From NCBI RefSeq assembly GCF_043555885.1, contig NZ_JBIGHX010000001.1:744001-808000 (forward strand): a DNA stretch of 64,000 nucleotides. The letters are read 5' to 3'. The stretch's first letter is position 1, and the number at the start of each line of letters is the position of its first letter. This document shows positions 32,243 through 40,894 of this stretch, in pieces. Made by a program: the position numbers and the translations under genes. The notes under the pieces were generated by a model that saw only the letters and a program-made list of their open reading frames with translations, did no database searches and was not told the DNA's origin. Origin of the DNA: Pelomonas lactea. Its GTDB lineage: Bacteria; Pseudomonadota; Gammaproteobacteria; Burkholderiales; Burkholderiaceae_C.

Positions 32243-34414
32243 ATGCCCGTTGCCGACCTCGCGCTGCGCTTCGACCCCGGGGTCGTGGTGCTGTCCTACC
32301 TGACCGCCGCCTTCGCCTCCTACGTGGCACTGGACCTGGCGCAGCGGGTGCGCACGCCGGACGCGCAGACCGCCAAGGTCTGGTGGTTCGCCGGCTCGCT
32401 GTCCATGGGCAGCGGCATCTGGGCGATGCACTTCATCGGCATGCTGGCGCTGAAGCTGCCGTTCGCGACCGGCTACGACAAGGCCATCACGGCGCTGAGC
32501 TGGCTGGCGGCGGTGGCCGTGTCGGCCATCGCACTGCGCGTGGCGGCGCTGGACCGGCTGACGGTGAAGCGGCTCACGCTGGGCGCCGTCAGCATGGGCG
32601 CCGGCATCTGCGGCATGCACTACACCGGCATGGCGGCACTGGTGCTGGCCCCGGGCATCCGCTGGCACTGGGGTCTGGTGGCCGCCTCCGCCGGCGTGGC
32701 CACCGGCGCGGCGGCGGCGGCGCTGATCATCTTCTTCTGGCTGCGCCGGCTGTCCGCCGCGCAGGCCCGGCAGGGCCAGCTGGCCGCGGCGCTGGTCATG
32801 GGCGCGGCCGTGGCGGGCATGCACTACACCGGCATGGCCGCTGCCGGCATCGCCGAGGGCAGCGTGTGCCTCAGCACCAACGGGCTGCGCGGCGACAACC
32901 TGGCCGCGCTGGTGGCCAGCGCCACGCTGGCGCTGCTGCTGCTGACGCTGTTCACGTCACTGCTGGACACCCGGCTGCGGCGCCGCGCCGCGGGCCTGCA
33001 GCAGTCCCTGCACGAGGCGACAACGGAGCTGGCCGAACAGGCGTTGCGCGACCCGCTGACCGGCCTGTCCAACCGCCAGCTGCTGGACGACCGCATCAGC
33101 CACGCGATTGCGCGCGGCCGGCGCGACGGCACCGGCGTGGCGGTGCTGATGCTGAACCTGGACGGCTTCAAGCCCGTCAACGATTCCTTCGGCCACGCCG
33201 CGGGCGACGCCGTGCTGCGCGAGGTGGCGGCGCGGCTGCAGGCGCAGGCGCGCGGCCACGACACGCTGGCCCGGCTGGGTGCCGATGAATTCGTCGTGCT
33301 GCTGGAGGGCGAGGCCGGCGAGGCGACGCTGGCGCAGATCGCACAGCGGCTGCTGGACGCGCTGGCCGAGCCCATGGCCACCGGCACCGGCGAGGCCAGC
33401 CAGCCGCTGCGGCTGTCGGCCTCCATCGGCATCGCGGTGCACAGCGGCAGCGACATCGCCAGCCGCATCCTCATCGGCCAGGCCGACTCGGCCGCGCAGT
33501 CGGTCAAGCGCAGCGGCGGCAACGGCTTCGCGTTCTTCGAGGCGCACATGCAGGACGGCGTGCGCGACCAGCTGGAGCTGGCCCGCGACCTGCGCGCAGC
33601 GCTGGAGGCCGGCGGGGCGGGCCTGGCGCTGCACTACCAGCCCAAGGTGGCCGGCGACACGGCCCGCGTGCTGGGCGTGGAGGCGCTGCTGCGCTGGCAG
33701 CACCCACGGCGCGGTCCGGTCAGCCCCGGCGCCTTCATCCCGGTGGCGGAGCGCTTCGGGCTCATCATCGCGCTGGGCGACTGGGTCATCGACGAGGCCT
33801 GCCGCCAGATCGCCGACTGGCGCGGCCAGGGCCTCAAGCTGCGCGTCGCGATCAACCTGTCGGTGCAGCAGCTGCGCCAGCCCGAGGCGCTGCTGCAGCG
33901 GTTGCAGCAGGCGCTGGCGCGCCACCAGCTGACCGCGGCGCAGCTGAGCTGCGAGATCACCGAGTCTGTCGCGATGGCGGACGCCGCCGCCACCGAGCGC
34001 GTGCTGCAGCGGCTGGGCGCGCTGGGCGTGAGCCTGTCCATCGACGACTTCGGCACCGGCTACTCCAGCCTGGCCTATCTGCGCCGTCTGCCGGTGTCGC
34101 AGCTGAAGATCGACCGCAGCTTCATCCAGGACCTGGAGACCAGCGCCGACGCACGCGCCATCGTCAAGGCCGTCATCGAGCTGGCCCATGCCCTGAGCCT
34201 GGAGGTGGTGGCCGAGGGCGTGGAGACGGAAGGCCAGGCCGCCGTGCTGCGCGCCAAGCGCTGCGACAAGCTGCAGGGCTTCCTGTTCGCGCGGCCCATG
34301 CCGGCCCAGGAGCTGGCGCAGTGGGCGCTGCGCTCGCAGCAGCCCGATGCCCGGCAGGACTTCAGCGACTCCGTCTTTGACGATCAGATGGTCATGCGCT
34401 CCGGCGCAACGTAG
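32243..34414 (+). CDS. MHYT-GGDEF-EAL membrane c-di-GMP signalling protein
   Basis: The N-terminal 230 residues form a seven-helix MHYT sensor with the three motif copies MHFIG, MHYTG and MHYTG, thought to bind a metal or diatomic gas. A GGDEF domain follows whose signature is GADEF, so cyclase activity is doubtful. The EAL domain keeps VEALLRW, INLSVQQL, CEITES, SIDDFGTGYSSL, LKIDRSFI and VAEGVETEGQ and looks fully active. The protein is therefore likely a c-di-GMP phosphodiesterase. The ATG at 32243 starts just before the first membrane helix; upstream in-frame codons cross the leader. It overlaps gshA by 31 bases. Confidence 0.92.
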   Translation: MPVADLALRFDPGVVVLSYLTAAFASYVALDLAQRVRTPDAQTAKVWWFAGSLSMGSGIWAMHFIGMLALKLPFATGYDKAITALSWLAAVAVSAIALRVAALDRLTVKRLTLGAVSMGAGICGMHYTGMAALVLAPGIRWHWGLVAASAGVATGAAAAALIIFFWLRRLSAAQARQGQLAAALVMGAAVAGMHYTGMAAAGIAEGSVCLSTNGLRGDNLAALVASATLALLLLTLFTSLLDTRLRRRAAGLQQSLHEATTELAEQALRDPLTGLSNRQLLDDRISHAIARGRRDGTGVAVLMLNLDGFKPVNDSFGHAAGDAVLREVAARLQAQARGHDTLARLGADEFVVLLEGEAGEATLAQIAQRLLDALAEPMATGTGEASQPLRLSASIGIAVHSGSDIASRILIGQADSAAQSVKRSGGNGFAFFEAHMQDGVRDQLELARDLRAALEAGGAGLALHYQPKVAGDTARVLGVEALLRWQHPRRGPVSPGAFIPVAERFGLIIALGDWVIDEACRQIADWRGQGLKLRVAINLSVQQLRQPEALLQRLQQALARHQLTAAQLSCEITESVAMADAAATERVLQRLGALGVSLSIDDFGTGYSSLAYLRRLPVSQLKIDRSFIQDLETSADARAIVKAVIELAHALSLEVVAEGVETEGQAAVLRAKRCDKLQGFLFARPMPAQELAQWALRSQQPDARQDFSDSVFDDQMVMRSGAT

Positions 34415-35877
34415 AAGCGCCGGAAGGTCTCGAAGTCCAGTGTGTCGGCCCGCTCGATGCGCGCCTGCTCGGCCAGCGACTCGGCGGCCATCGCCTCGAA
34501 GCGCCGCTGCAGGGCGTCCGGGAACGGCAATGCCAGCAGCGCGGCGCGGGTGGCGTCGCTCTGGCGGCGGATGAAGCCGACGTGGCTGTCGTCGAAGTCC
34601 TGCGCCATGACGGCCAGCACGCGCGCCGACGGGCACAGCTCAGGCCGGCGCAGCCGCTCGGCCACGCGGGCCAGCGCGTCACGGTAGGCGCTGCCGCCGT
34701 GTGCCGCGTCCAGCGCCACGGCCTGGGTCGCGCAACCGGCCAGGATCTGCGCCGCCCAGTCGGCCAACGCGCGCTCGCCGCCCTGCCAGTGCTCCAGCAC
34801 CAGGCCCGGCTCGCGGCCACGCGCGGCCACCGCATGCTGGTTGCGCGCGTTGGCGGCGATCTCGTCCGGCGTGTCGTCGGGGCTGTCGCTGTGCAGGCAG
34901 TGCAGCAGGAAGGCGTCGAGCACGCGGATCGCGTCGGCGCCGATGCCCACGGGCTCGAACGGGTCCAGGTCCATCAGCCGCACCTCGATGTACTCGACGC
35001 CGCGCTCGCGCAGCGCGTGCAGCGGCCGCTCGCCGGAGCGGATCACGCGCTTGGCGCGGATGGTGCTGTAGAACTCGTTCTCGATCTGCAGCAGGCTGGT
35101 GGACAGCTGGTTGTAGTCGCCGCCCGGCGTCTGCACGCCGATGGCCTCGTAGGCCGGGTAGGGGCGCGACAGCGCGTCCTGCAGCGAGCGGGCATAGCTC
35201 TCCAGGCAGTTGTAGCTGACCGAGATGCTGGACTGCGCATCGCTCTGGTAGCCCAGCCGCCCCATGCGCAGCGACGTGGCGTGCGGCAGGTACAGCGTGT
35301 GGTCGGCCAGGCGCTGCAGGCCGTGGTCGCGGCCATGCACGAAGCTGTCGCACAGCGCCGGGCTGGCGCCGAACAGGTACAGCAGCAGCCAACCCTCGCG
35401 GCGGAAGTTGCGGATGGCGCCGAAATAGCCCTCGGTGGACACGCCCGGCAGCGACCAGTTGTAGTGGATGCCCGAGATGGTCTGCATGCGCCGGCCGTAG
35501 CGCTGACCCAGGCCCATGCGGTACACGCTCTTGGCGCGGCCCACATTGCTGCTGCCGTAGCGGCCGATGGGGATGGTCTCGTCGGCCGGCAGCCCGCAGG
35601 GCATGGAGCTGACCCACAGCCGCTCGTCGGCGAGGGCCCGGTAGACGGCCTGGTGGATCTCGGTGAGTTCCTGCAGGCAGTTCTCCACACCGGCGTGAAC
35701 GCCGGTGATGAGTTCCAGCTGCGACTCGCTGTAGTCCGTCGTGATGTGCGGGTGCGTCAGCGCCGAACCCAGTGCGGCGGGGTGCGGCGTCAGCGCCAGG
35801 CCGCCCCCGGGCAGGGCGCGCAGGCTCTCTTTCTCGATGCCACGGCGGATGCCGAGCAAGGTCTCTTTGTCGTTCAT
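34384..35877 (-). CDS. gshA: Glutamate-cysteine ligase
   Basis: The 497-residue protein is a class 1 glutamate-cysteine ligase, which makes gamma-glutamylcysteine in the first step of glutathione synthesis. Recognisable features are RRGIEKESLRALPGG near the N-terminus, TDYSESQLELITG, TISGIHYNWSLP and YIEVRLMDLDPFEP. Length and motifs fit the gammaproteobacterial-type GshA. gshB is not in the window. It is convergent with the MHYT gene and downstream of sulP with a 44-base gap. Confidence 0.95.
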   Translation of the reverse strand: MNDKETLLGIRRGIEKESLRALPGGGLALTPHPAALGSALTHPHITTDYSESQLELITGVHAGVENCLQELTEIHQAVYRALADERLWVSSMPCGLPADETIPIGRYGSSNVGRAKSVYRMGLGQRYGRRMQTISGIHYNWSLPGVSTEGYFGAIRNFRREGWLLLYLFGASPALCDSFVHGRDHGLQRLADHTLYLPHATSLRMGRLGYQSDAQSSISVSYNCLESYARSLQDALSRPYPAYEAIGVQTPGGDYNQLSTSLLQIENEFYSTIRAKRVIRSGERPLHALRERGVEYIEVRLMDLDPFEPVGIGADAIRVLDAFLLHCLHSDSPDDTPDEIAANARNQHAVAARGREPGLVLEHWQGGERALADWAAQILAGCATQAVALDAAHGGSAYRDALARVAERLRRPELCPSARVLAVMAQDFDDSHVGFIRRQSDATRAALLALPFPDALQRRFEAMAAESLAEQARIERADTLDFETFRRFYVAPERMTI

Positions 35878-35921
35878 GGCGTCTCGAGCGCTAATTGGCC
35901 CAAGACGGTAGCAGAACAGCG

Positions 35922-37583
35922 CTACAGCTGCCCGGGGGCGTCGTGGTCGGCCAGACTGGGCCTCAGGTCATGTTGGCCGGCCTGGATGCCCTCGTGGTGG
36001 CTGAGGTAGAGCGACACGTCGTAGCGCTCCAGCCAGCCGACGGCCTTCAGCCGGTCCAGCACGGGCCCCTTGACCTCGGAGAACTCCAGCCGCAGCCCCT
36101 CGGCCTGCAGCGCCGCGTGCAGCTCCTGCAGCGCGGTCAGCCCCGACACGTCGATGTGGTTGACCGGCGCCATCAGCATCAGCACGCGCCGGGGCTCGCC
36201 GACGCTGGCGCGGTGCGCGCGCACGTGGGCCAGCACCACGTCGGCCAGCCCGCGGGCATTCGTGAACACCAGGCTCTCGTCGATACGCAGACCCACCACC
36301 TCGGGCTGGCACTCGACGGCATGGCGCTCGAGGTTGCGGTAATGCTGGGTGCCCGGCACGCGGCCGATGCGCGCCACATGCGGCTGCGCGGTGCGCTGGA
36401 TCAGCAGCGCGATGGAGCCCACCACGCCGATGGCCAGCGCCGCGCCCACGCTCCACAGCAGCACGGCCGCCGTGACGGCCGCCATCAGCAACCCCTCGGC
36501 CCGTGCATAGCGCCAGGCCTCGCGGTAGTGGCGCGCCGTGAAGCCGCCCAGCACGGCGACGACGATGGTGGCCGCCAGCACCGGCTTGGGCAGATGCGCC
36601 AGCGGCCCGGCCAGCATCAGCATGGCCAGGCCCATGAAGCCGGCGACGAACACCAGCGCCCAGCGGCTCTGCGAGCCGGCCTCGTGCAGCAGGATGCTGC
36701 GCGAGAAGCTGCCCGCCACCGGCATGCCGCCGGTCAGCGACGCGACGACGTTGGCCGCCGCCAGCCCGCGCAGCTCCGCGGCCGGCAGCACCTTCTCGCC
36801 GCGCCGCTGTGCCAGCGACTCGGACACCGCCAGGCTGGACACGAAGGCCATCAACGCGACCAGCGCGGCGGATGGCAGCAACTGCAGCCACAGCGCCGCG
36901 TCCAGTGACGGCAGCGCCAGCGGCAATGCCAGCTGCGGCAGCGCGCCCACCTGGGCCACGCCGTCGGCCGCCGGCGTCAGGGCCGACAGCCCCATCGCCG
37001 CCACCAGCAGCAGCAGCGGCGCCAGGCGCGCCAGCGTGCGCGAGCCGGCGCGGCGCGACAGCAGCAGCAGACCGATGGCGGCCACGCCCCAGGCCAGGCT
37101 CAGCGGCTTCACGCCCGCCTGCGCGGTGGCCAGCGCCAGACCCGGCAGCGTGGCGCCGGTGGCCGCGCTGCCCAGCAGCACCGGCACCTGGCTGGCCGCG
37201 ATCATCAGCGTGGCGCCGTTCTCGAAGCCGCGCAGCGCCGGCACCGACAGCAGGCTGGACAGCGCGTCCAGCCGCAGCAGCGCCGCCAGCGCCAGCAGCC
37301 CGCCTACCTCGGCGGCCAGCACCAGCGCGCCGGCTTCGGCGCTGACGCCGGCCGGCAGCCCGGCCAGCGCCTGCGCGATCATCAGCGCCAGCACGGCCAC
37401 CGGCCCCAGGCCCAGCACCGGGCTGGAGCCTAAAGCGGCGTAGGCCAGCAGCGGCAGCAGGCTGGCGTACAGCCCGGTCTGCGGCGGCAGGCCGGCCAGC
37501 ATCGCGTAGGCCAGGCTCTGCGGAATCAGCAGCACGGCGACAACGGCTCCGGCGATCAGGTCGGCGCGCCAGGTCGCTCTCAT
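35922..37583 (-). CDS. SulP-family anion transporter with STAS domain
   Basis: The 553-residue protein has about 11-12 hydrophobic segments starting with the family signature VAVLLIPQSLAYAMLAGLPP and GLYASLLPLLAYAALG. A C-terminal STAS domain (about residues 435-535) contains NHIDVSGLTALQELH. SulP proteins import sulfate, bicarbonate or dicarboxylates; the substrate cannot be told. The ATG at 37583 is chosen because AGGA lies ten bases upstream; an ATG at 37592 is too near it. Repeat copy C lies immediately upstream. Confidence 0.9.
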   Translation of the reverse strand: MRATWRADLIAGAVVAVLLIPQSLAYAMLAGLPPQTGLYASLLPLLAYAALGSSPVLGLGPVAVLALMIAQALAGLPAGVSAEAGALVLAAEVGGLLALAALLRLDALSSLLSVPALRGFENGATLMIAASQVPVLLGSAATGATLPGLALATAQAGVKPLSLAWGVAAIGLLLLSRRAGSRTLARLAPLLLLVAAMGLSALTPAADGVAQVGALPQLALPLALPSLDAALWLQLLPSAALVALMAFVSSLAVSESLAQRRGEKVLPAAELRGLAAANVVASLTGGMPVAGSFSRSILLHEAGSQSRWALVFVAGFMGLAMLMLAGPLAHLPKPVLAATIVVAVLGGFTARHYREAWRYARAEGLLMAAVTAAVLLWSVGAALAIGVVGSIALLIQRTAQPHVARIGRVPGTQHYRNLERHAVECQPEVVGLRIDESLVFTNARGLADVVLAHVRAHRASVGEPRRVLMLMAPVNHIDVSGLTALQELHAALQAEGLRLEFSEVKGPVLDRLKAVGWLERYDVSLYLSHHEGIQAGQHDLRPSLADHDAPGQL

Positions 37584-37597
37584 GTCAAGCATTTCCT

Positions 37598-37736
37598 GCG
37601 GGCCGAGCGCCGGGCCGCTCCCAAGCCGGCCCGCGCTGGCGATGTGCTCGCGGCTCGATGCCGCGGGCATCGCCGCCCCCTCGGGGGGCCGACCAGACTC
37701 GCTCGCGTTCAGCGACGCGAGGTTGGGCGAGGGGCA
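37598..37736 (-). repeat. Intercistronic hairpin repeat, copy C (sense on minus strand), upstream of sulP
   Basis: This is the most regular copy. Read on the minus strand it has four perfect hairpins: CTCGCGT-N6-ACGCGAG, GCCCCC-CGA-GGGGGC, GATGCC-CGC-GGCATC and GGGCCG-N9-CGGCCC. It begins four bases after the Bug receptor stop and ends about 15 bases before the sulP start, filling the gap. Confidence 0.88.
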
Positions 37737-37739
37737 TCT

Positions 37740-38747
37740 TCATCGGTCGACCTTGACGCCGGAGACCTGGATGACGCGCGCCCACTTGGTGGTCTCCGCC
37801 GAGATCAGCGCCGCGAACTCCGCGCCGCCGCTGCCATGCACCAGCATGCCGCGCGCCGTCAGCCGCTCGCGCAGCGCGGGCGCGGCCAGCGCGGCCACGC
37901 AGTCGCGCTGCAGCCGCGCCAGCGGTTCGGCGGCGAGGCTGCCGGGCGCGAACAGGCCGATCCAGGCGCTGGCCTCGTAACCCTTCAGCGCCAGGCCACC
38001 GGCCTCGTCGATGGTGGGCAGGTCCGGCAGGCTGGGGCTGCGGCGCGCGCTGGTGACGGCCAGCGGCAGCAGCCGGCCGGCGCGGATCTGCGGCAGCGCC
38101 GACGGCAGCACGTCGAACATCAGGTCCATGTTGCCGGCGATGACGTCCTGCTGCGCCGACGCGGCGCTGCGGTAGGGGAAGTGCAGCATGTAGGTCTGCG
38201 TCAGCCGCTTGAACAGCTCGCCGGCCAGGTGCGTGGGGTTGCCGTTGCCGCTGGACGCGAAGTGCAGCCGCCCCGGCTGCGACGTGGCGGCGTGCACCAG
38301 GTCGGTCAGCCGCCGCACGCCCAGCGACTGCGCGACCGCCGGGTTCATCACCAGCACCAGCGGCACCGTCGCGACCAGGCACACGGGCGCGAAGTCCTTC
38401 ACCGCGTCGTACGGCAGACGGCGCGACAGCAGCGGGTTCAGCACATGCGTGCCCAGGCTGCCCATCAACAGCGTGTGGCTGTCACCGGCGGCCGCCACCG
38501 CCGCGGCGCCGATGTTGCCGTCGGCACCGGGGCGGTTGTCGACGGCGACGGGCTGGCCCAGGCTCTTCTGGAGATCGGGCGCCATCAGCCGCGTGGCCTG
38601 GTCCGCCGCGCCGCCGACCGGGTGCGGCACGACGATGCGCAGCGGCCGGGACGGCCAGGCTGGCTGGGCCCACGCACCGGGGCTGGCGAGGCAAAGCAGC
38701 AACGCGCGCCGTTGCCACTGCGGGCCGAGCGCCCGCCCCCCCCACAC
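37740..38747 (-). CDS. Bug-family solute-binding receptor (TctC-like)
   Basis: The mature part starts near QPAWPSRPLRIVVPH and shows the Bug pattern: VDNRPGADGNIGAAAVA, DFAPVCLVATVPLVLV, then HFPYRSAASAQQDVIAGNMDLMFD. Bug proteins bind organic acids or other small solutes in the periplasm, usually for tripartite transporters, but no tctAB genes are nearby. The GTG at 38747 gives a 335-residue protein with a signal peptide; this start lies inside repeat copy D. An ATG at 38888 overlaps the upstream stop (ATGA) but would put a repeat-encoded leader before the signal. Confidence 0.82.
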   Translation of the reverse strand: MWGGRALGPQWQRRALLLCLASPGAWAQPAWPSRPLRIVVPHPVGGAADQATRLMAPDLQKSLGQPVAVDNRPGADGNIGAAAVAAAGDSHTLLMGSLGTHVLNPLLSRRLPYDAVKDFAPVCLVATVPLVLVMNPAVAQSLGVRRLTDLVHAATSQPGRLHFASSGNGNPTHLAGELFKRLTQTYMLHFPYRSAASAQQDVIAGNMDLMFDVLPSALPQIRAGRLLPLAVTSARRSPSLPDLPTIDEAGGLALKGYEASAWIGLFAPGSLAAEPLARLQRDCVAALAAPALRERLTARGMLVHGSGGAEFAALISAETTKWARVIQVSGVKVDR

Positions 38748-38830
38748 CGGCCCGCGCTGGCGATGTGCTTGCGGCTCGATGCCACAAACATCGCCGTCCG
38801 CTCGGCGACTGCCGAAGGGCGGCGGCTCAA
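38720..38830 (-). repeat. Intercistronic hairpin repeat, copy D, diverged and fused to the Bug gene 5' end
   Basis: On the minus strand this copy keeps GGCGATG-N7-CATCGAGCCGC, AGCACATCGCCAGCGCGGGCCGG and the terminal GGCGCTCGGCCCGCAG of copies C and E. The first hairpin is degraded, and the last hairpin is changed into a run of eight G residues (GTG then G8). The change creates an in-frame GTG used as the probable Bug start. Its right boundary falls within the signal-peptide coding region. Confidence 0.75.
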
Positions 38831-38884
38831 GCCGCAGCGCGGCCCGCAAGGCCGGCCAGGGCACGCCATGCACGCGGGGCTTCT

Positions 38885-40894
38885 TCATGCCGGGCCCACC
38901 AGCACGTTGAGCCGCACCTGCCCCTGCTGGCAGGCGGCGTCGAAGTCCTGCAGGATGGCGGCCAGCGTGTCCGCGTCGGGTGCCTCGACGGCGGCGATGC
39001 CGACGCCACGGTTGCGGCCCTCGGCCTTGGCCTTGTAGAGCACCATGTCGGCCCAGTTGACGGCCTGTTCCCAGTGCAGGCGCAGTGCGGCGCCAGCGGT
39101 GCCGCCCAGCGGGAAGCTGGCGAAGCCGATGCTGGCCGTGATGCGCAGCATGCCATCGGGCGTCGCGATGGGCGGGCCGCCGATGCCGTGCAGGATGCGC
39201 GCGGCCATCTGCGCCAGATCGTCGGCCGCGAGCTCGGGCGCGTAGACGAGGAACTCCTCGCCACCCCAGCGCACGACGAGGTCGGTATCGCGCACCGCGG
39301 CGCGGATGCGCCGGCCAACTTCGACGATGACGGCATCGCCGGCCGCGTGGCCATGCTGGTCGTTGACGTTCTTGAAGTGGTCGATGTCGATCATCATCAG
39401 CACGCCACGGAAGCCCGCGGCGCCGCCGTCTCGGGCGCGGGCGTCCATGACGGCCAGGAAGTGGCGGCGGTTGGACAGGTCGGTCAGCGGGTCGCGCTCG
39501 CTCTGCGCACGCAGCAGATGCTGGTTGGCTCTCAGGCGCGCCTGCGCGCGGCGCATGCGCAGCAGTGTCACGCCCACCAGCGCCATGGACAGCAGCAGCA
39601 GCGCGCCGATGGCCAGCCCCAGCTGCTGCACCAGACGGCCATTGGCCAGCTGCTGGTCCTTCAACTGGCCGTCGCGGGCCAGCAGCTCCAGGTCGCGCTG
39701 CTTGGCGGCGGTGTCGTACTTGCGGCGCAGCTCCTCCAGCGCGCTGGCGCGGTTGCGCTCGTTGGTGCGCGCGGTCAGCTCGCGCTCGGCGTGGTAGGCG
39801 GCCAGCGCTTCCTTGTGCTGGCCGGCCTCGGCCCAGGTGTCGCCCAGCTCGCGCAGCTCGCGGGCGCGCGGCACGAGGTCGGCAGGGTCGGTCGCGAACT
39901 CCGCCACCTTGGCGAGCTCGTGACGCGCCGCCTCGAACTGGCGCAGCTTGATGTGCGTGACGGCCAGGTTGTGGTGCAGGTTGCGCTCCAGCAGCTTGTC
40001 GTGGAAGCGCTGCAGCACCGGCAGCGCGCGCTGGGCCGTGGCCAGAGCCTCCTTCAGCTGGCCCAGGTGCATGTAGGTGTCGACCAGGTTGGAGCGCAGC
40101 TGCGCCGCCAGATGTGGCGCCTCGGCCTGCTCGGCCAGCTCCAGCCCGGCCTCCAGCGCGGCGCGGGCGGCCGGCACGTCGCGCGAGCGGCGCTCCACGA
40201 CGGCCTCGTAATTGCGCACGCGCGCGCCGGCCACCAGGTCGCCCTGCGCCTCGGCATGCGCGGCGCGGATCTCGGCGCGCGCCGCGTCGAGCTGGTCCTG
40301 CTGCTGCAGCACGCTGGCCAGCAGGCCCAGGCTGAGGGCGGCCAGGTGGCGGTCGCCACCCAGCCGCGCCAGCGCCAGCGCACGCCGCGCGCCGTTCTCG
40401 GCGTCGACGAACGCCCCCTGCCCGGCCTGCTCGCGCAGCTGCAGCCGCAGCGCCTCCCAGGTGGCGGCGACGTCGCATTCGGCATCGCGTTGCGCGCGGC
40501 CCGCAGCGCCGGTGGGGCAGCGCTTCTCCAGCCCGCTGAGTGCGCGCGCCGCCAGCGCTCCCGCGGGCCGGCCGGCGCGCTCCTGGATGAGGGCACGCAG
40601 CAGCCAGCTGCGGTCGGCCCCGTGCTCGCGCGCCGCCAGCTGCACCGCGACGGCATCGGCCGCCTCGGCCTGGCCCGCGGCCAGCAGCACGCGGCCGCGC
40701 GCGAACAGCCAGGCGGCTTCGCGGGCAGGGTCGACGTCCGCGGGCCAGCGCCTGTCCAGTTCGGCCAGCATGGCGGCGGGGGCGTCGTATGCGCGCCGCG
40801 TGAGGTCGGCCAGCTGGGCGCGCTCGGCCGCCAGGTCGGGCGCGGCCTGCGCCATGGCGGTGGCCAGCGTCAGCGGGAGCAGCCAGGCCTTCAT
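38885..40894 (-). CDS. TPR-containing diguanylate cyclase (GGDEF), membrane-anchored
   Basis: The 669-residue protein has a signal peptide (ending AMAQAAP), a periplasmic helical TPR-like region to about residue 420, a coiled linker, one membrane segment (LGLAIGALLLLSMALVGVTL) and a cytoplasmic GGDEF domain. The active site reads RWGGEEF and the inhibitory site RDTD lies five residues before it, so it should make c-di-GMP with product inhibition. It is a paralogue of the next gene upstream and is coupled to it by an ATGA overlap. Confidence 0.92.
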   Translation of the reverse strand: MKAWLLPLTLATAMAQAAPDLAAERAQLADLTRRAYDAPAAMLAELDRRWPADVDPAREAAWLFARGRVLLAAGQAEAADAVAVQLAAREHGADRSWLLRALIQERAGRPAGALAARALSGLEKRCPTGAAGRAQRDAECDVAATWEALRLQLREQAGQGAFVDAENGARRALALARLGGDRHLAALSLGLLASVLQQQDQLDAARAEIRAAHAEAQGDLVAGARVRNYEAVVERRSRDVPAARAALEAGLELAEQAEAPHLAAQLRSNLVDTYMHLGQLKEALATAQRALPVLQRFHDKLLERNLHHNLAVTHIKLRQFEAARHELAKVAEFATDPADLVPRARELRELGDTWAEAGQHKEALAAYHAERELTARTNERNRASALEELRRKYDTAAKQRDLELLARDGQLKDQQLANGRLVQQLGLAIGALLLLSMALVGVTLLRMRRAQARLRANQHLLRAQSERDPLTDLSNRRHFLAVMDARARDGGAAGFRGVLMMIDIDHFKNVNDQHGHAAGDAVIVEVGRRIRAAVRDTDLVVRWGGEEFLVYAPELAADDLAQMAARILHGIGGPPIATPDGMLRITASIGFASFPLGGTAGAALRLHWEQAVNWADMVLYKAKAEGRNRGVGIAAVEAPDADTLAAILQDFDAACQQGQVRLNVLVGPA

